Origin: Microbacterium aurugineum
GTDB lineage: Bacteria > Actinomycetota > Actinomycetes > Actinomycetales > Microbacteriaceae
Length of the DNA stretch: 64,000 nucleotides
Assembly (NCBI RefSeq): GCF_023101205.1
Contig: NZ_CP078078.1
Coordinates: 2,046,001 to 2,110,000 of the forward strand
Direction: 5' to 3'
Of this stretch, positions 32,539 to 41,613 are shown piece after piece. The notes beneath the pieces were generated by a model. That model was not told the DNA's origin and did not search any database. It saw nothing but the letters and a program-made list of their open reading frames with translations. The translations under genes were made by a program, and so were the position numbers. Position 1 is the first letter of the stretch. Every line of letters begins with the position of its first letter.

Positions 32539-33489
32539 GTGATCCGATACGCACTCACACGAGGAGCCCTGCTCATCGCAGGGCTCCTCGTGTCGAGCGT
32601 GCTCATCTTCCTGACTCTGCGCGTGTTCCCTGGAGACGTCGCGCAACTCATCGCCGGCACCCAGGCCTCACCCACCGAAGTCGACGCGTTGCGTGAATCC
32701 CTCGGCCTGAACCGCCCGTTGGTCGCCCAGTACACCGAGTGGATCGGCGGCATCTTCCGCGGCGACCTGGGGACCTCCCTGCTCTCCGGGGCCTCTGTCG
32801 GTGAGGAGCTTCTGCTCAAGGCGCAGGTCACCGTGCCCCTCGGCATCATGTCGCTCCTGATCGCCGTGCTGATCGCCGTGCCGTTCGGCATCCTCGCCGC
32901 ACTCCTGCGCGGTCGCCGCGGAGGCACGGCTCTCAGCGTCGGCGCCCAGGCGCTGGCCGCCGTCCCCGTCGTCTGGGCCGGCATGATGCTCATCGTCGTG
33001 TTCTCGGTCTGGCTGGGCTGGCTGCCTCCACAGGGCTTCCCACGCACCGGATGGTCGACACCGTGGCGGGCGATCGAGTCGCTGCTGCTCCCCGCCTTGA
33101 CGATCGGCATCGTGGAGGGCGCGATGCTGATGCGGTTCGTGCGCAGCGCCACGCTCCAAGCGGCCGGACAGGACTTCGTACGCACGGCCGCCGCGAAAGG
33201 CCTCACTCGCACGCGAGCACTCATCCAACACGGTATCCCTGCCGTCGGGCTCTCGATCGTCACCGTCCTCGGGCTCCAGGTCGCCGGGATCATCGTCGGA
33301 TCGGTCGTGATCGAGCAGCTCTTCACCCTCCCCGGCATCGGACGGATGCTGGTCGCCGATGTCGGAACGCGCGACCTCATCAAGGTGCAGAGTGAACTCC
33401 TCGTCCTCACCGGCTTCGTGCTGGTCGTGGGCTTCCTCGTCGACCTCGTGCACCGCGCGATCGACCCCCGCCAACGGGAGGCCGCATGA
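32539..33489 (+). CDS. ABC transporter permease (DppB/OppB-like)
   Basis: This 316-residue permease has six helices. The N-terminal helix is typical of the B-subunit (SSVLIFLTLRVFPGD with ESLGLNRPLVAQYTEWIGG). The EAA-type loop is near QDFVRTAAAKGLTRTRAL, followed by QLFTLPGIGRMLVADVGTRD. The GTG start lies 18 bases after the SBP stop. It pairs with the permease encoded just downstream, which overlaps it by four bases. Confidence 0.88.
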   Translation: MIRYALTRGALLIAGLLVSSVLIFLTLRVFPGDVAQLIAGTQASPTEVDALRESLGLNRPLVAQYTEWIGGIFRGDLGTSLLSGASVGEELLLKAQVTVPLGIMSLLIAVLIAVPFGILAALLRGRRGGTALSVGAQALAAVPVVWAGMMLIVVFSVWLGWLPPQGFPRTGWSTPWRAIESLLLPALTIGIVEGAMLMRFVRSATLQAAGQDFVRTAAAKGLTRTRALIQHGIPAVGLSIVTVLGLQVAGIIVGSVVIEQLFTLPGIGRMLVADVGTRDLIKVQSELLVLTGFVLVVGFLVDLVHRAIDPRQREAA

Positions 33490-34355
33490 CTCCCCGATGG
33501 CTCGCCCGCCTCTGGAGCACCCCGACCGGGCGATTCGGGCTCGTCGTCGTGGCCGTGGTCGCGGGTACGGCGCTCGTCGCCCTGTGGTGGACCCCGTTCG
33601 ACCCTCAGGCGTCGGAGATCGGAGAGCGGTGGCTCCCCCCGGGATGGCCGCACTTGCTCGGCACCGATGACACCGGCCGCGACATCCTGAGCCTGCTGAT
33701 GGCGGGAGCGCGCACGACCGTGTTCGTGAGCGTCGGCGCCGGCGTCGTGGCGACGGTCGTGGGAGTCTCCCTCGCCGCGCTCGGTGCCCTCACCGCTCGA
33801 TGGATGCGGGAGACCGTCGCGGTGCTCGTCGACATCCTGATCGCCTTCCCCGTCCTCCTGATCGCCATGATGATCTCCTCGGTCTGGGGCGGCTCGCTCT
33901 GGGTCGTGATCTGGGCCGTGGGGATCGGGTTCGGCGTGAACATCGCCCGCGTGACGCGACCGGAACTGCGCCGCGTGCAGCAGAGCGACTTCGTGCTGGC
34001 CGGTCGAGCCGCGGGGCTGACTCCGTCGCAGAGCCTGGTCCGCCACCTGCTGCCGAACGTCGCACCGGTCTTCATCGTGCAGCTCTCGTGGTCGATGGCC
34101 GTCGCCGTCCTCGCCGAGGCAGGGCTGTCGTACCTCGGCTTCGGTGCCTCCGTGGTCGAACCGAGCTGGGGGCTGTTGCTCGCCGACCTCCAGCGCTACA
34201 TCGGGGTGCATCCGCTCTCGGTGATCTGGCCCGGTCTCGCGATCACGATCACCGTGCTCGCGCTGAACCTCCTCGGTGACGGCCTGCGCGAGGCGACCGA
34301 CCCGACCCTGCGGCACCGTTCCGCCGAAGTCCATACCCCGGGGGTGGTCGCATGA
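33486..34355 (+). CDS. ABC transporter permease (DppC/OppC-like)
   Basis: This 289-residue permease has a C-subunit layout: HLLGTDDTGRDILSLLMAGA after helix 1, the EAA-like segment QQSDFVLAGRAAGLTPSQSL and LSYLGFGASVVEPSWGLLLA near the end. Six helices are predicted. Its ATG overlaps the upstream permease stop, and its stop overlaps the ATPase start, indicating translational coupling. Confidence 0.88.
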   Translation: MTPRWLARLWSTPTGRFGLVVVAVVAGTALVALWWTPFDPQASEIGERWLPPGWPHLLGTDDTGRDILSLLMAGARTTVFVSVGAGVVATVVGVSLAALGALTARWMRETVAVLVDILIAFPVLLIAMMISSVWGGSLWVVIWAVGIGFGVNIARVTRPELRRVQQSDFVLAGRAAGLTPSQSLVRHLLPNVAPVFIVQLSWSMAVAVLAEAGLSYLGFGASVVEPSWGLLLADLQRYIGVHPLSVIWPGLAITITVLALNLLGDGLREATDPTLRHRSAEVHTPGVVA

Positions 34356-35143
34356 GTCTCTCCGTGGAAGACCTCGTGATCGAGATCGACGGGCGCCGCG
34401 TCGTCGATGGCATCTCGTTCGAGGTTCCGGACGGTGCGCGCCTGGGTCTGATCGGCGAGTCCGGTTCCGGCAAGTCGCTCACCGCTCTCGCCGTGCTCGG
34501 CCTCCTCCCCGACGGTGCGAGCGCGTCCGGCAGTATCCGCTGGAACGGCGTGGAACTGATCGGAATGCCCGATCGCGAGCTGGCCCGGTTGCGCGGCGAC
34601 GACATCGGCATCGTGTTCCAAGAGCCCCGCACGGCGCTGAACCCCATCCGCACCGTCGGGCGACAGATCGCGGAATCGATCCGCATCCACGAGGGAGTCG
34701 GTCGCCGCGAGGGCCGGGAGCGCGCGATCGCCGAGGCCGCGCGCGTGCGTCTGCCGGATCCGGAGTCGATCGTCGACCGGTATCCGCACCAGCTCTCGGG
34801 CGGTCAGCGGCAGCGCGTCGCGATCGCCATGGCTCTCGCCTGCCGTCCGCGCCTGCTCATCGCCGACGAACCGACGACCGCACTCGATGTCACGATCCAG
34901 GCCGAGATCCTGTCGCTGCTGCTCGCCCTCGTCGCCGAGGAGGGCATGTCCCTCGTCTTCATCACCCACGATCTCGCCGTGCTCGCTCAGGTCGCGACCG
35001 CGGGCGTCGTGCTCGAGCGCGGGCGCGTCGCGGAGTCGGGGGCGGTGTCGACTCTCCTCTCGGCCCCCTCCTCCCCGATCACACAGGGGCTGCTGCGGGA
35101 CGCGACAGCGACCCTGTGGCGCCCGGACGGCGGTGTCTCGTGA
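34352..35143 (+). CDS. ABC transporter ATP-binding protein (DppD-like)
   Basis: This 263-residue nucleotide-binding subunit has Walker A GESGSGKS (about 36-43), Q-loop [14 protein letters not shown], signature [20 protein letters not shown] and Walker [15 protein letters not shown] with the H-loop VFITHDLAV. It lacks the roughly 60-residue C-terminal oligopeptide-transporter extension of classical OppD proteins (about 330 residues). It powers the importer together with the next ATPase. Confidence 0.88.
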   Translation: MSLSVEDLVIEIDGRRVVDGISFEVPDGARLGLIGESGSGKSLTALAVLGLLPDGASASGSIRWNGVELIGMPDRELARLRGDDIGIVFQEPRTALNPIRTVGRQIAESIRIHEGVGRREGRERAIAEAARVRLPDPESIVDRYPHQLSGGQRQRVAIAMALACRPRLLIADEPTTALDVTIQAEILSLLLALVAEEGMSLVFITHDLAVLAQVATAGVVLERGRVAESGAVSTLLSAPSSPITQGLLRDATATLWRPDGGVS

Positions 35144-35937
35144 CCCTGATCGAAGCGCGGGGACTCGGACGGGATCACCGCCTCCCGAAGCGCTCCCTGT
35201 TCGAGCGTCCCCGAACGCAGACCGCGCTGTTTCCGACCGACCTGGAGGTCGCCGAGGGCTCATCCGTGGGGATCATCGGCGAATCGGGGTCGGGGAAATC
35301 GACCCTGGTCCGACTCCTCCTGGGGCTCGATCGAGCGACATCTGGCATCGTCACCATCGACGGACGCCCCGTGGACGCCACCGCATCCGCCAAGTCTCTG
35401 CATTGGCTGCGCCGCGAGACCGGGATGGTGTTCCAGGACCCGTTCGCCTCGCTCGATCCGCGCATGACGGCCGGGCAGATCATCCGCGAACCCCTCTGGG
35501 CGCTCGGCATCGACGGCGATCACCGAGCGAGGGTCCGCGAGGTCCTCGCACAGGTCGGCCTGGAGCCCGAGATGGGCGATCGCTACCCGCACGAGTTCTC
35601 CGGTGGTCAACGCCAGCGGATCGCGCTCGCCCGGGCGATCGTGCATCGACCTCGCATCCTCGTGGGTGATGAGCCCCTCTCCGCCCTCGACGTGACGGTG
35701 CGCGCGCAGATCCTGGATCTGCTGATGGAGCTTCGCCGGACGACGGACCTCACGCTCCTTCTGGTGTCGCACGACATCGGTGTGGTGCAGAACCTGTGCG
35801 ACAGCGTCGCGGTGATGAAGGACGGCCGCATCGTCGAACGGGGATCGACGGAGGAGGTCCTCCTGCACCCCGCACAGGAGTACACGAAGTCCCTGCTGGC
35901 GGCGATCCCGGTGATCCCGCGCTCCGGGGACGTCTGA
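35140..35937 (+). CDS. ABC transporter ATP-binding protein (DppF-like)
   Basis: This 265-residue nucleotide-binding subunit has Walker [13 protein letters not shown]-loop MVFQDPFASLDPRMTAGQII, signature FSGGQRQRIALARAIVHRPR, Walker B ILVGDEPLSALDVT and H-loop LLLVSHDIGV. The C-terminal peptide-transporter extension is again very short (ITPVIPRSG-like ending AIPVIPRSGDV). The GTG start overlaps the previous stop as GTGA. It is the last gene of the importer operon. Confidence 0.88.
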   Translation: MTLIEARGLGRDHRLPKRSLFERPRTQTALFPTDLEVAEGSSVGIIGESGSGKSTLVRLLLGLDRATSGIVTIDGRPVDATASAKSLHWLRRETGMVFQDPFASLDPRMTAGQIIREPLWALGIDGDHRARVREVLAQVGLEPEMGDRYPHEFSGGQRQRIALARAIVHRPRILVGDEPLSALDVTVRAQILDLLMELRRTTDLTLLLVSHDIGVVQNLCDSVAVMKDGRIVERGSTEEVLLHPAQEYTKSLLAAIPVIPRSGDV

Positions 35938-35966
35938 GCGCACATCGTCACCGCCGGTCGCCCTGC

Positions 35967-36584
35967 TCAGCGACGTGCCCCGAAGAGGCTTCCGCGCCGC
36001 CGTCCCGTCGGCTTGAGCACGCGCCGCATGTACACGGTGCCGAGGTCGCGGCCGAACTTGTACCCGACGCGCCCCATGCGCCCGGCCTCGACGAAACCGA
36101 GCTTCTCGTGAAGCCGTATCGACGCCTCTGCGCCGCGATCACTGATGACGGCCACCATCTCTCGAAGCCCGATCTGCTCACACGCATCGATCAGTGCCCG
36201 CAGCAGTGCGGCTCCGAGCCCCTTCCCGCCGGCCCCCGGGCCCAGGTAGATCGAGTCCTCGACGGTGTACTTGTAGGCGTTCTTCCCCGCCCACGGTTGG
36301 GCGAGCGCGTATCCCATCACGACGCCGCCCGGCGACACGGCGACGAGGAAGGGCAGCTCCAACCGCGTGAGCAGCGCGTACTTCTCGCGCCAGTACGGGA
36401 TGCTGCTGCGTCGCTCATCGAGTGTGACCGCGGAATTGCTCACGAAGTGGTTGTAGATCTCTCGCACGTGAGGCAGGTCAGCCGGGCGGGCCGGCCGGAT
36501 CGTGTAAGAGAAGATCTCGGGCGCGGCCTGCGGGCGAAGGTGGCGCGGGAGGACACGGCGACGGTCCCCCGGTTCGAACTGCAT
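35967..36584 (-). CDS. GNAT N-acetyltransferase (phosphinothricin-acetyltransferase-like)
   Basis: This 205-residue protein has a GNAT domain at about 25-185 beginning YTIRPARPADLPHVREIYN, with HFVSNSAVTLDERR as in the PAT/MnaT subgroup, the acetyl-CoA pyrophosphate loop LGPGAGGKGLGAALLRALID and LHEKLGFVEAGRMGRVGYK. Members acetylate phosphinothricin, methionine sulfoximine or related amino acids. The N-terminal 24 residues are extra and basic. The ATG follows TAAGCT by 6 bases (leaderless). Confidence 0.8.
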   Translation of the reverse strand: MQFEPGDRRRVLPRHLRPQAAPEIFSYTIRPARPADLPHVREIYNHFVSNSAVTLDERRSSIPYWREKYALLTRLELPFLVAVSPGGVVMGYALAQPWAGKNAYKYTVEDSIYLGPGAGGKGLGAALLRALIDACEQIGLREMVAVISDRGAEASIRLHEKLGFVEAGRMGRVGYKFGRDLGTVYMRRVLKPTGRRRGSLFGARR

Positions 36585-36588
36585 GCGC

Positions 36589-37302
36589 TCAGCTTAGAGA
36601 CGGAGCGGCTTCGCCTTCCACCCTCCAGTCCACGGCTTCGGCCCCCTGTTCCGCGAGCAGGGCATTCGCACGCGAGAACGGCCGGGATCCGAAGAACCCG
36701 CGGCTCGCCGACAGCGGGGAGGGATGGGCCGAGACGATCACCGGCGTGTCACCGAGCATCGGCTGCAGATTCGCCGCGTCCCTGCCCCAGAGCACGGCTA
36801 CGAGAGGCTGATTCCGGGCGACGAGGGTTCTGATCGCGAGTTCGGTGACCTTCTCCCACCCCCAGCCTCGGTGCGAGGCGGCCGCCCCTGGACGGACGGT
36901 CAGGACGCGGTTGAGCAAGAGCACGCCCTGATCGCTCCAGGCGGTGAGATCACCGTGCGGCGCCGGCGGTATGCCGAGGTCGCTCTCCCGCTCCTTGTAG
37001 ATGTTCGTGAGGCTGCGCGGCAGCGGCCGTACCTCACGGTCCACCGCGAACGACAGGCCGATGGGGTGACCGGGCGTCGGATACGGGTCCTGCCCCGTGA
37101 TCAGCACGCGCACGTCCGCGAGGGGCCGTCGGAACGCCCGAAGGACGTCCTCCCCGGCAGGCAGGTACCCGTGCCCGGCATCTTGTTCGGCGCGGAGCCT
37201 CTCCCCGAGTCCGGTTATCGTTTCCTGGACCGGGGCGAGTGCTTCCGCCCAGCCCGCGTCGATGAGGCCGTCCGCAGCGAGTTCGGCCAGCGTCCGCGCC
37301 AT
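36589..37302 (-). CDS. ung: Uracil-DNA glycosylase
   Basis: This 237-residue family 1 UDG contains the water-activating loop [18 protein letters not shown] (catalytic Asp near residue 71), [18 protein letters not shown] and the minor-groove loop [14 protein letters not shown]. It removes uracil from DNA to start base-excision repair. Its ATG lies 2 bases after the stop of the SDR gene, so the two are probably co-transcribed. Confidence 0.93.
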   Translation of the reverse strand: MARTLAELAADGLIDAGWAEALAPVQETITGLGERLRAEQDAGHGYLPAGEDVLRAFRRPLADVRVLITGQDPYPTPGHPIGLSFAVDREVRPLPRSLTNIYKERESDLGIPPAPHGDLTAWSDQGVLLLNRVLTVRPGAAASHRGWGWEKVTELAIRTLVARNQPLVAVLWGRDAANLQPMLGDTPVIVSAHPSPLSASRGFFGSRPFSRANALLAEQGAEAVDWRVEGEAAPSLS

Positions 37303-37304
37303 CG

Positions 37305-38087
37305 TCAGTCGATCGAGCGCACACGCAGCGGCCCGCGGGCGAGCAGGTGCTGTGCGGATTGGGCCACCGGACGCATCGTGACGAGGTCGAGGTTCACATG
37401 CCCCGGTGCCTCCAGCGCATAGGTGATGACATCCGCGACATCCTCCGCGAGGAGCGGTGCGTCGACGCCGGCGTACACGGCCTCTGCGGCCACGGCGTCG
37501 CCGCCCAGCCGGTTCAGCGTGAACTCCTCGGTGTGCACCATGCCGGGCGCGACCTCGACCACCCGGATCGGCTCGCCGTTCAACTCCTGGCGGAGCACCT
37601 TGACCAGCATGCTCTCGGCGGCCTTCGCCGCGTTGTACCCGGCTCCCCCCGCATACGCCGATTGGGCGGCCGTGGAGGTGACGAAGACCGTGTCCGCGTG
37701 CCCGTCCGCGTCGGCAGCTCGGCGCAGCAGCGGGAGCAGTCCCGCCACGAGCCGCTGCGTCGCGAGCACGTTCGCATCGAACATCCACTGCCAGTCCTCG
37801 ACCGAGGCGTCTTCGATGCGATCGGTCCCGCGCGCACCGCCGGCCACCTGCACGAGCGCGTGCACCGGGCCCGACTCCGCGAGCGTGGAGACGAGGGCGT
37901 CGACGGCAGCCGGGTCGGTCAGATCGCAGGCGATCACGGAGGCTCCGGTCTCCGCGGCGAGCGCGGACAGACGGTCCTTGCGCCTGGCGACCCCGACCAC
38001 ATCCCATCCCCGCGACCGGAGTGCGCGCACCGTCGCCGCGCCGATCCCCGAACTCGCCCCTGTCACCACTGCACGTCTGTTGGCCAT
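37305..38087 (-). CDS. Short-chain dehydrogenase/reductase
   Basis: This 260-residue classical SDR has the cofactor loop [14 protein letters not shown] (about 7-20) and an Arg-rich [10 protein letters not shown] at the end of beta-2, suggesting NADP(H). Other landmarks are [11 protein letters not shown], the catalytic Ser in VFVTSTAAQ and [10 protein letters not shown] as the Tyr-Lys pair. A similarity to YdfG/serine dehydrogenases is plausible but the substrate is unknown. The ATG follows TACGGT by 6 bases with GGAGG between. Confidence 0.82.
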   Translation of the reverse strand: MANRRAVVTGASSGIGAATVRALRSRGWDVVGVARRKDRLSALAAETGASVIACDLTDPAAVDALVSTLAESGPVHALVQVAGGARGTDRIEDASVEDWQWMFDANVLATQRLVAGLLPLLRRAADADGHADTVFVTSTAAQSAYAGGAGYNAAKAAESMLVKVLRQELNGEPIRVVEVAPGMVHTEEFTLNRLGGDAVAAEAVYAGVDAPLLAEDVADVITYALEAPGHVNLDLVTMRPVAQSAQHLLARGPLRVRSID

Positions 38088-38201
38088 GCCTCCACCGTAC
38101 GATGTTCGCCCCGGATTGCGGAGTCCCGCGCGGGCTGTCGAGGATCCCTCGCTCGCGCGACGGCGGGCACCGCTCTGTTACGTCACATTTCTCCCTCACT
38201 G

Positions 38202-38228
38202 TTGACACCGAGCGATATTCCGTACTCT
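38202..38228 (+). promoter_or_regulatory. Candidate promoter of metY
   Basis: TTGACA (38202-38207) and TACTCT (38223-38228) are separated by 15 bases, shorter than the usual 17. The leader to the ATG is only about 45 bases, too short for a SAM riboswitch, and it ends in a CTGGGGGAA ribosome binding site. Confidence 0.4.
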
Positions 38229-38280
38229 CGCAGCAACGGCATCCGCCATCCGACCTTCCGACCACTCCTGGGGGAATCAC

Positions 38281-39603
38281 ATGTCCGCACCTGAGTCCTG
38301 GCGCTTCGAGACCAAGCAGATCCACTCCGGCGCCGCCCCCGACCCGGTCACGAAGGCGCGCGCCACGCCGATCTATCAGACCACCTCGTATGTCTTCGAC
38401 AGCGCGGATCACGCGGCCAACCTCTTCGCCCTGGCGGAGTTCGGCAACATCTACACCCGCATCCAGAACCCGACCCAGGACGTGCTGGAGCAGCGACTCG
38501 CCGCACTCGAAGGCGGCACCGGCGCGCTCGTGCTCGCCAGCGGACAGGCGGCCTCGACCTTCGCCATCCTGAACATCGCGCAGGCCGGAGACCACTTCGT
38601 CGCCTCGAGCTCGATCTACGGCGGCACCTACAACCTCTTCAAGTACACCCTCGCGAAGCTCGGCATCGAGGTCACGTTCGTCGAGAACCAGGACGACCCC
38701 GAGGAATGGCGCCGCGCCGTCCGTCCGAACACGAAGCTGTTCTTCGCAGAGACGATCGGCAACCCGCAGATCAACATCCTCGACATCCGTACCGTCGCCG
38801 ACGTGGCGCACGAGAACGGCGTGCCGCTGATCGTCGACAACACCATCGCCACCCCGTACCTGATCCGTCCGTTCGAGTTCGGTGCCGACATCGTCGTGCA
38901 CTCGGTCACGAAGTTCCTCGGCGGCCACGGCACGACCATCGGCGGAGTCATCATCGACGGCGGCACGTTCGAGTGGTCGAAGAACGTCGACAAGTTCCCC
39001 GGCCTCACGGTCCCGGACCCCTCGTACCACGGCGCCAGCTACACCGCCGCCGTCGGCGACCCCCTCGCGTACATCATCAAGGCCCGTGTGCAGCTGCTGC
39101 GCGACCTCGGCTCCGCGATCGCGCCGCAGAGTGCGTGGAACCTCATCCAGGGCGTCGAGACGCTGTCGCTGCGCATCGAGCGTCACGTGCAGAACGCCCA
39201 GGAGATCGCCGAGTGGCTCGACGGCCGTGACGATGTCGCGACGGTCAACTACTCGGGGCTGCCCTCCTCGCCCTGGTACGCCAAGGCGAACGAGTACGCT
39301 CCCAAGGGTGTCGGTGCCGTGCTGTCGTTCGAGCTGAAGGGCGGCGTGGAGGCCGGGCGCGAGTTCGTGAACAGCCTGTCTCTGTTCAGCCACCTCGCCA
39401 ACATCGGCGACGTCCGCTCGCTCGTCATCCACCCGGCGTCGACCACCCATGCGCAGCTCACCCCCGAGCAGCAGCTCACGGCCGGTGTCACGCCGGGCCT
39501 CGTGCGCCTCTCGGTCGGCATCGAGAACATCGAGGACCTCAAGGCCGACCTGGATCAGGCTCTCGCCGCGGCACGCGCCGTGTCGGAGGCCGCCCGCGCC
39601 TGA
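38281..39603 (+). CDS. metY: O-acetylhomoserine (thiol)-lyase / sulfhydrylase
   Basis: This 440-residue PLP enzyme of the Cys/Met metabolism family begins [20 protein letters not shown], with [20 protein letters not shown] and [20 protein letters not shown], the MetY N-terminal signature. The PLP lysine is in [18 protein letters not shown] (near residue 208). Length and motifs fit O-acetylhomoserine sulfhydrylase, which makes homocysteine from O-acetylhomoserine and sulfide. The matching acetyltransferase gene, metX, follows on the same strand, so together they form a direct-sulfhydrylation methionine route. A large hairpin separates them. Confidence 0.92.
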   Translation: MSAPESWRFETKQIHSGAAPDPVTKARATPIYQTTSYVFDSADHAANLFALAEFGNIYTRIQNPTQDVLEQRLAALEGGTGALVLASGQAASTFAILNIAQAGDHFVASSSIYGGTYNLFKYTLAKLGIEVTFVENQDDPEEWRRAVRPNTKLFFAETIGNPQINILDIRTVADVAHENGVPLIVDNTIATPYLIRPFEFGADIVVHSVTKFLGGHGTTIGGVIIDGGTFEWSKNVDKFPGLTVPDPSYHGASYTAAVGDPLAYIIKARVQLLRDLGSAIAPQSAWNLIQGVETLSLRIERHVQNAQEIAEWLDGRDDVATVNYSGLPSSPWYAKANEYAPKGVGAVLSFELKGGVEAGREFVNSLSLFSHLANIGDVRSLVIHPASTTHAQLTPEQQLTAGVTPGLVRLSVGIENIEDLKADLDQALAAARAVSEAARA

Positions 39604-39612
39604 CCCCCGCTG

Positions 39613-39704
39613 TTCCGGTCGACGCCCCGTCCTACCGTCGACGCCCCTCCTGAATCACGTCTCGCAGGAGGGGCGTCGACGCTGTGCGGGGGCGTCGACC
39701 GGAA
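39613..39704. repeat. Nested double inverted repeat (two perfect 16-bp stems) between metY and metX
   Basis: The outer arms are 39613-39628 and 39689-39704, perfectly complementary over 16 bp. The inner arms are 39637-39652 and 39665-39680, also perfect over 16 bp. They are separated by symmetrical 8-base internal loops (39629-39636, 39681-39688) and a 12-base apical loop. All four arms contain the 9-mer GTCGACGCC or its complement, so the element consists of four copies of one core, two in each orientation. Flanking C-runs and G-runs (39604-39608, 39707-39712) could extend it. It may be a REP-like element, a processing site or an attenuating terminator between metY and metX. Confidence 0.85.
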
Positions 39705-39772
39705 GTGGGGGGCGCGAGAGATCGGGGCGTAACCTGCCGCCGATGTGTGCCGGGTCACGCGACAATGGAGGG

Positions 39773-40978
39773 ATGGACTGGCAGACGACCTCCGAGGACA
39801 CGGTGCCGTCGGCACCCGTGACGGAGGCCGACGTCCGTCTCCTCCGCGCCCGCCCCCCGGCGACCGGAGCCTGGCGTGATGGTGACCCGGTCGGCGGCAG
39901 GCGCTTCGCCGCCTTCGGAGCCTTCGCCACGGAGAGCGGTGCGGAGCTGCCCGGTATCCGGATCGCCTACGAGTCCTGGGGCGAGCTGAACGCCGCCCGC
40001 GACAACGCGATCCTCGTCCTCCATGCACTCACGGGCGACAGCCATCTGCGTGGCCCCGCAGGAGCGGGCCATCCGACCGCGGGCTGGTGGGAGGACATCA
40101 CGGGCCCCGGCGCACCCCTCGACACCGATCGCTGGTTCGTGATCGCGCCGAACATGCTGGGCGGCTGCCAGGGCTCCACGGGCCCGGCGAGTGTCGCCCC
40201 GGACGGCTACGAGTGGGCATCGCGATTCCCCTACCTGACGATCCGCGATCAGGTGGCGGCGCAGGTGCGGCTCGCTGATGCGCTGGGAATCGACACGTGG
40301 GCGGCGGTCATCGGCGGCTCGATGGGGGGCATGCATGCCCTGGAGTGGGCCGCCACCCACCCCGAGCGCGTGCAGCGGCTCGCGGTCCTCTCCTCTCCGC
40401 CGGTGACGACGGCCGACCAGATCGCGCTGAACACCGTGCAGCTGGAGACCATCCGCATGGATCCGCGGTTCCAGGGCGGCGAGTACTACGACCTGTCCGA
40501 CGGCGACGGCCCCCACCGCGGTCTCGCCCTGGCGCGGCGCATGGCCCTGCTGAACTACCGCAGCCCGATCGAGCTCAACCAGCGCTTCCAGCGGTCCTGG
40601 CAGTCGGAGGTATCGCCGCTCGGGCACGGCGGGCGCTTCGCGGTCGAGTCGTACCTGGACTTCCACGGCAACAAGTTCACCCGCCGCTTCGACGCCAACA
40701 GCTACATCACCCTCGTCGAAGCCATGAACTCGCATGACGTCGGGCGGGAGCGCGGGGGTGTCGAAGAAGCTCTGCGGGCGGTCACGGCGACCACGCTGGT
40801 CCTCGGGATCGACAGCGACCGGCTGTTCCCCGTCGACGGGCAGCAGCGCATCGCCCGCAGCATTCCGCACGTGATCGACGACGAGGCCGTGGTGCTCACC
40901 AGCGACTTCGGACACGACGGGTTCCTGATCGAGACCGAAGCCGTCGGGTCCCACCTCCGCCGGCTCCTCGACAGCTGA
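39773..40978 (+). CDS. metX: Homoserine O-acetyltransferase
   Basis: This 401-residue alpha/beta-hydrolase-fold acyltransferase has RIAYESWGELNAARDNAILV, the LTGDSH oxyanion region, nucleophile elbow VIGGSMGGMHALEW (Ser near 177), catalytic Asp in GIDSDRLFP and His in FGHDGFLIE. DFHGNKFTRRFDANSYI is a MetX signature. It acetylates homoserine for MetY. The ATG follows GACAAT by 6 bases, with GGAGGG in between, so both leaderless and Shine-Dalgarno initiation are possible; it may thus have its own promoter downstream of the nested hairpin. Confidence 0.93.
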   Translation: MDWQTTSEDTVPSAPVTEADVRLLRARPPATGAWRDGDPVGGRRFAAFGAFATESGAELPGIRIAYESWGELNAARDNAILVLHALTGDSHLRGPAGAGHPTAGWWEDITGPGAPLDTDRWFVIAPNMLGGCQGSTGPASVAPDGYEWASRFPYLTIRDQVAAQVRLADALGIDTWAAVIGGSMGGMHALEWAATHPERVQRLAVLSSPPVTTADQIALNTVQLETIRMDPRFQGGEYYDLSDGDGPHRGLALARRMALLNYRSPIELNQRFQRSWQSEVSPLGHGGRFAVESYLDFHGNKFTRRFDANSYITLVEAMNSHDVGRERGGVEEALRAVTATTLVLGIDSDRLFPVDGQQRIARSIPHVIDDEAVVLTSDFGHDGFLIETEAVGSHLRRLLDS

Positions 40979-40992
40979 GCCTCCCGAACGCC

Positions 40993-41604
40993 TCAGCCTG
41001 CGACGAACCTCCACGGCAGCACGCCGGCCTCGAGGCGCCCTTGCTCCCAGGAGAAGTCACGACCGGTCTCGGTGTCGAGAACACGCGTCTGGAAGAGTTC
41101 CGCTACACCGCCGGACGACAGTGCCGCAGCGGCATCCGCGAACGCGGACAGGCGGTGCAGCGTGACCCACGTCGGTGGGTACAGCATCCACTCCCCCGCC
41201 CCGTGGCGCGCCAGTGCTTCCGTTGGCCGCGCCCAGGCCAACTCAGCGACCTCGTCCTCAGCAGGTGACGGCACCGCGTCCGACGCCGCGGCGAGGAAGA
41301 ACCAGGTGCGGATGCGGGTGGGAGCCTCCATCGGCGGCTGCCACTCGGAGAGGACGACGAGATCGTCGACCACCAGCCCCACTTCCTCGAAGGTCTCCCG
41401 GATCGCGGCGCGGCGCGCGTCCTCGACGTCTCCTTCGCCGTCGCGTCGGTCCTCCGGCTCGACCTTGCCGCCCGGGAACACCCAGGCGCCTGGGAAGGAT
41501 CCGCGGTCCGGTCGACGCAGCAGCAGCACCTCGAACCCGGGTTCCGCGGGCCGCAGCAGGACGACGGTGCCGGCGACGGGCAGGGAATCCTCGGGCGCAG
41601 TCAT
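40993..41604 (-). CDS. NUDIX hydrolase
   Basis: This 203-residue protein contains a NUDIX motif in extended form: GGKVEPEDRR..., an insertion, then ARRAAIRETFEEVGL. Long insertions between the GG and REUxEE parts are typical of NUDT7/8/19-like CoA-related hydrolases. It probably hydrolyses a nucleoside diphosphate-linked compound. C-terminal FSWEQGRLEAGVLPWRFVAG is otherwise unremarkable. The ATG follows TAGAGT by 6 bases (leaderless). It is convergent with metX. Confidence 0.8.
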   Translation of the reverse strand: MTAPEDSLPVAGTVVLLRPAEPGFEVLLLRRPDRGSFPGAWVFPGGKVEPEDRRDGEGDVEDARRAAIRETFEEVGLVVDDLVVLSEWQPPMEAPTRIRTWFFLAAASDAVPSPAEDEVAELAWARPTEALARHGAGEWMLYPPTWVTLHRLSAFADAAAALSSGGVAELFQTRVLDTETGRDFSWEQGRLEAGVLPWRFVAG

Positions 41605-41613
41605 CCCGTCACT

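Noticed and set aside
38229..38280. Riboswitch upstream of metY
   Set aside because: The predicted leader is only about 45 bases, too short for any known SAM riboswitch, and shows no conserved stems.
36589..39450. 953-codon minus-strand frame across ung, SDR and metY
   Set aside because: Only its ung part is real; the rest overlaps well-recognised genes in other frames.
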